Assembly: GCA_902803355.1 (NCBI GenBank)
Contig: CADCPP010000210.1
Location: forward strand, 1-7,921
Direction of reading: 5' to 3'
From: an uncultured Lachnospiraceae bacterium
Lineage (GTDB): Bacteria; Bacillota; Clostridia; Lachnospirales; Lachnospiraceae
DNA: 7,921 bases
Shown here piece after piece: positions 6,568 through 7,921 of the stretch. The notes beneath the pieces are model-generated. The model was not told where the DNA came from. It did not search any database and was given only the letters and a program-made list of their open reading frames with translations. Both the position numbers and the translations under genes were made by a program. How positions within the stretch are numbered: the first letter of the stretch is position 1; each line of letters opens with the position of its first letter.

Positions 6568-7854
6568 ATGACGAACAAACTACAGGAAATGCTGGATTTT
6601 ATCCATGAAAGCCCGGTGTGCTTTTTTGCCGCCGCGAACGTAAAAAAGAGACTGCAGGACGCAGGTTATGAAGAAGTGACCGATCTGGGCATGATCAAGG
6701 CAGGAGGGAAGTACTTCCTGACGCGCAATAATTCCGCGGTGATCGCATTCCGCGTGCCGGAGGGCAGCGTGAAGGGCTTTGTGATCAGTGCCGCGCATTC
6801 AGATTCGCCCTGCCTGAAGATCCGCGACAAGGCGGAACTTGAGGGCGGCGTGGCCATCCGTCTGGATACGGAGCGCTATGGCGGAATGATCAATGCCTGC
6901 TGGGTAGACAGACCCTTAAGTGTGGCAGGTCGGGTGATGGTCCGTACGGAAAACGGCGTAGCCGTGCGTCTGGTGGACCTGAAGAAGGACATGGCCCTGA
7001 TCCCGAACGTGGCCATCCATATGAACCGCGCGATGAATGATTCCGTCAAATATGATCCCGCGAAGGATCTGGTCGCGGTCTACGGCGAAACGGAGAACAA
7101 GGGCCGGTTTTATGAAGAAATCGCCGAAGCAGCGGGCTGTGCGAAGGAAGATATCCTGGGCACGGATCTCTACCTGTACAACAATCAGGCCGGTACGGTC
7201 TGGGGGCCTTCCGGTGAGTATGTTTCTTCCCCTCGTCTGGATGACCTTGCCTGCGTCTTCTCCTGCCTGGAAGCTTTCCTGACCGCAAAAGACACCGACC
7301 GCGTGCCTGTGCTCTGCGTTTTTGACAACGAAGAGATCGGCTCCGGAACCAAGCAGGGCGCCGGCTCCGACTTCCTTCCCCGCGTGCTCAAGGGGATCAG
7401 CCGCGGCCTCGGCCTGAATGAGAACGCGCATTACGTCCTGCTGGATAATTCCTTCTTCCTTTCCTGCGACAACGGCCACGCGAAGCATCCGAACCATCCG
7501 GAGATGGCGGATACGAACGAATACCCCGTGGTAAACGGCGGCATCGTGATCAAACACTCGCCCAAGTACGCCACGGATGCGGTATCCTGCGCGGTCTTCA
7601 CCGAGATCTGCCGCAGAGCCGGCGTGAAGCTGCAGAGCTATGCGAACCGCCCGGATATCGTGGGCGGCGGCACGCTCGGCCTGATCGCGGATACGAAGAC
7701 ACCGGTCTATACCGTGGATATAGGCATGGCGCAGTGGGCTATGCACTCCAATTTTGAGACCTGCGGCAGCCGCGACATCGAGAATTTCATTCTCGGCGTG
7801 AAAGCTGCCTATGAAACGACCCCTGATTTTACCGATGAAAGAGTAACATTTTAA
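6568..7854 (+). CDS. M18-family zinc aminopeptidase
   Basis: The 428-residue product matches cytosolic M18 metalloaminopeptidases (aspartyl aminopeptidase / aminopeptidase I type), which remove N-terminal residues using two metal ions. Candidate metal and catalytic residues appear in order: H77 with D79 in SAAHSDSP, D225 in PRLDDLA, the glutamate pair E255-E256 in FDNEEIGSGTKQGA, D301 in LSCDNGHAKHPN, and H393 in WAMHSNFET. The length is typical (420-480). There is no signal peptide, so it should act in the cytoplasm on peptides; many M18 enzymes prefer acidic residues, but the preference here cannot be read off. GTG at 6559 would add three residues, but the ribosome site favours ATG 6568. 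It lies 57 bases after mutS with no convincing terminator between, and its TAA overlaps the mutL ATG by one base, so it is probably part of the repair operon. Its role there is unknown. Symbols such as apeB are used for relatives, but I do not assign one. Confidence 0.92.
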   Translation: MTNKLQEMLDFIHESPVCFFAAANVKKRLQDAGYEEVTDLGMIKAGGKYFLTRNNSAVIAFRVPEGSVKGFVISAAHSDSPCLKIRDKAELEGGVAIRLDTERYGGMINACWVDRPLSVAGRVMVRTENGVAVRLVDLKKDMALIPNVAIHMNRAMNDSVKYDPAKDLVAVYGETENKGRFYEEIAEAAGCAKEDILGTDLYLYNNQAGTVWGPSGEYVSSPRLDDLACVFSCLEAFLTAKDTDRVPVLCVFDNEEIGSGTKQGAGSDFLPRVLKGISRGLGLNENAHYVLLDNSFFLSCDNGHAKHPNHPEMADTNEYPVVNGGIVIKHSPKYATDAVSCAVFTEICRRAGVKLQSYANRPDIVGGGTLGLIADTKTPVYTVDIGMAQWAMHSNFETCGSRDIENFILGVKAAYETTPDFTDERVTF

Positions 7855-7921
7855 TGGCAAAGATTCATGTGTTGGATGACCAGACCATAGATCAGATCGC
7901 TGCCGGTGAAGTGATTGAGCG
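7854..7921 (+). CDS. mutL: DNA mismatch repair protein MutL, N-terminal start (3' end outside window)
   Basis: Twenty-two complete codons are visible, reading MAKIHVLDDQTIDQIAAGEV followed by I-E and a truncated arginine-type codon (CG). IDQIAAGEVIxR is the conserved opening of the MutL/PMS1 GHKL ATPase domain. MutL couples MutS mismatch recognition to downstream strand incision; most Firmicute MutL proteins also have a C-terminal endonuclease domain, which lies outside the window. The catalytic glutamate and Mg-binding asparagine, which sit a few residues further on, are also outside. The ATG shares its A with the last base of the aminopeptidase stop (TAATG). Upstream there is only a weak AAAGAG (7838-7843), so translation is probably coupled to the preceding gene. 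The position after mutS supports the call strongly. Confidence 0.93.
   Translation, partial: MAKIHVLDDQTIDQIAAGEVIE

Noticed and set aside
6916..7860. A 314-codon minus-strand frame opposite the aminopeptidase gene
   Set aside because: It is a shadow of a well-conserved metallopeptidase gene with all metal ligands in place; the reverse translation shows no family motif.
1..7921. Search for mobile elements, CRISPR arrays, defence genes, tRNA genes or phage remnants
   Set aside because: No transposase or integrase motif, regularly spaced repeat, terminal inverted repeat or tRNA-like cloverleaf was seen; the coding content is housekeeping or common metabolic genes.

Overview
This is ordinary-looking bacterial chromosome, rich in G and C by eye (probably mid-50s percent), with strong Shine-Dalgarno sites, tightly packed genes and protein sequences that read like a Gram-positive clostridial lineage. 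A member of Lachnospiraceae or a neighbouring family is my best guess. It rests on the miaB-mutS-mutL arrangement, the EFR1-type flavodoxin/ferredoxin protein and the general wording of MiaB and MutS. The species cannot be read from the sequence.

Left part (1-1440, + strand): the 3' end of a probable GNAT-family N-acetyltransferase, a hairpin that may terminate it, then a complete second acetyltransferase built as two tandem GNAT-like domains. A large two-tier hairpin (1363-1399) lies between this gene and the convergent gene that follows, and probably terminates both.

Middle part (1447-2470): a minus-strand gene for an EFR1-family protein (flavodoxin-like domain plus two 4Fe-4S clusters). 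A divergent intergenic region of about 200 bases carries a recognisable promoter on each strand. The plus-strand one is close to the sigma-A consensus and drives the right-hand gene cluster.

Right part (2471-7921, + strand): an apparent operon of miaB (tRNA methylthiotransferase), mutS (mismatch recognition ATPase), an M18-family metalloaminopeptidase and the first 22 codons of mutL. miaB and mutS overlap by 4 bases, and the aminopeptidase and mutL overlap by 1. MutS and MutL form the mismatch repair pathway, and MutS carries a likely beta-clamp binding motif near its C terminus. MiaB modifies A37 of tRNAs reading UNN codons. The aminopeptidase is not an obvious part of either process, and its position between mutS and mutL is the most unusual point of the window.

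I found no mobile element, CRISPR array, tRNA or rRNA gene, phage gene or defence system, and no convincing candidate for a new biological system. The findings are modest, gene-level observations.
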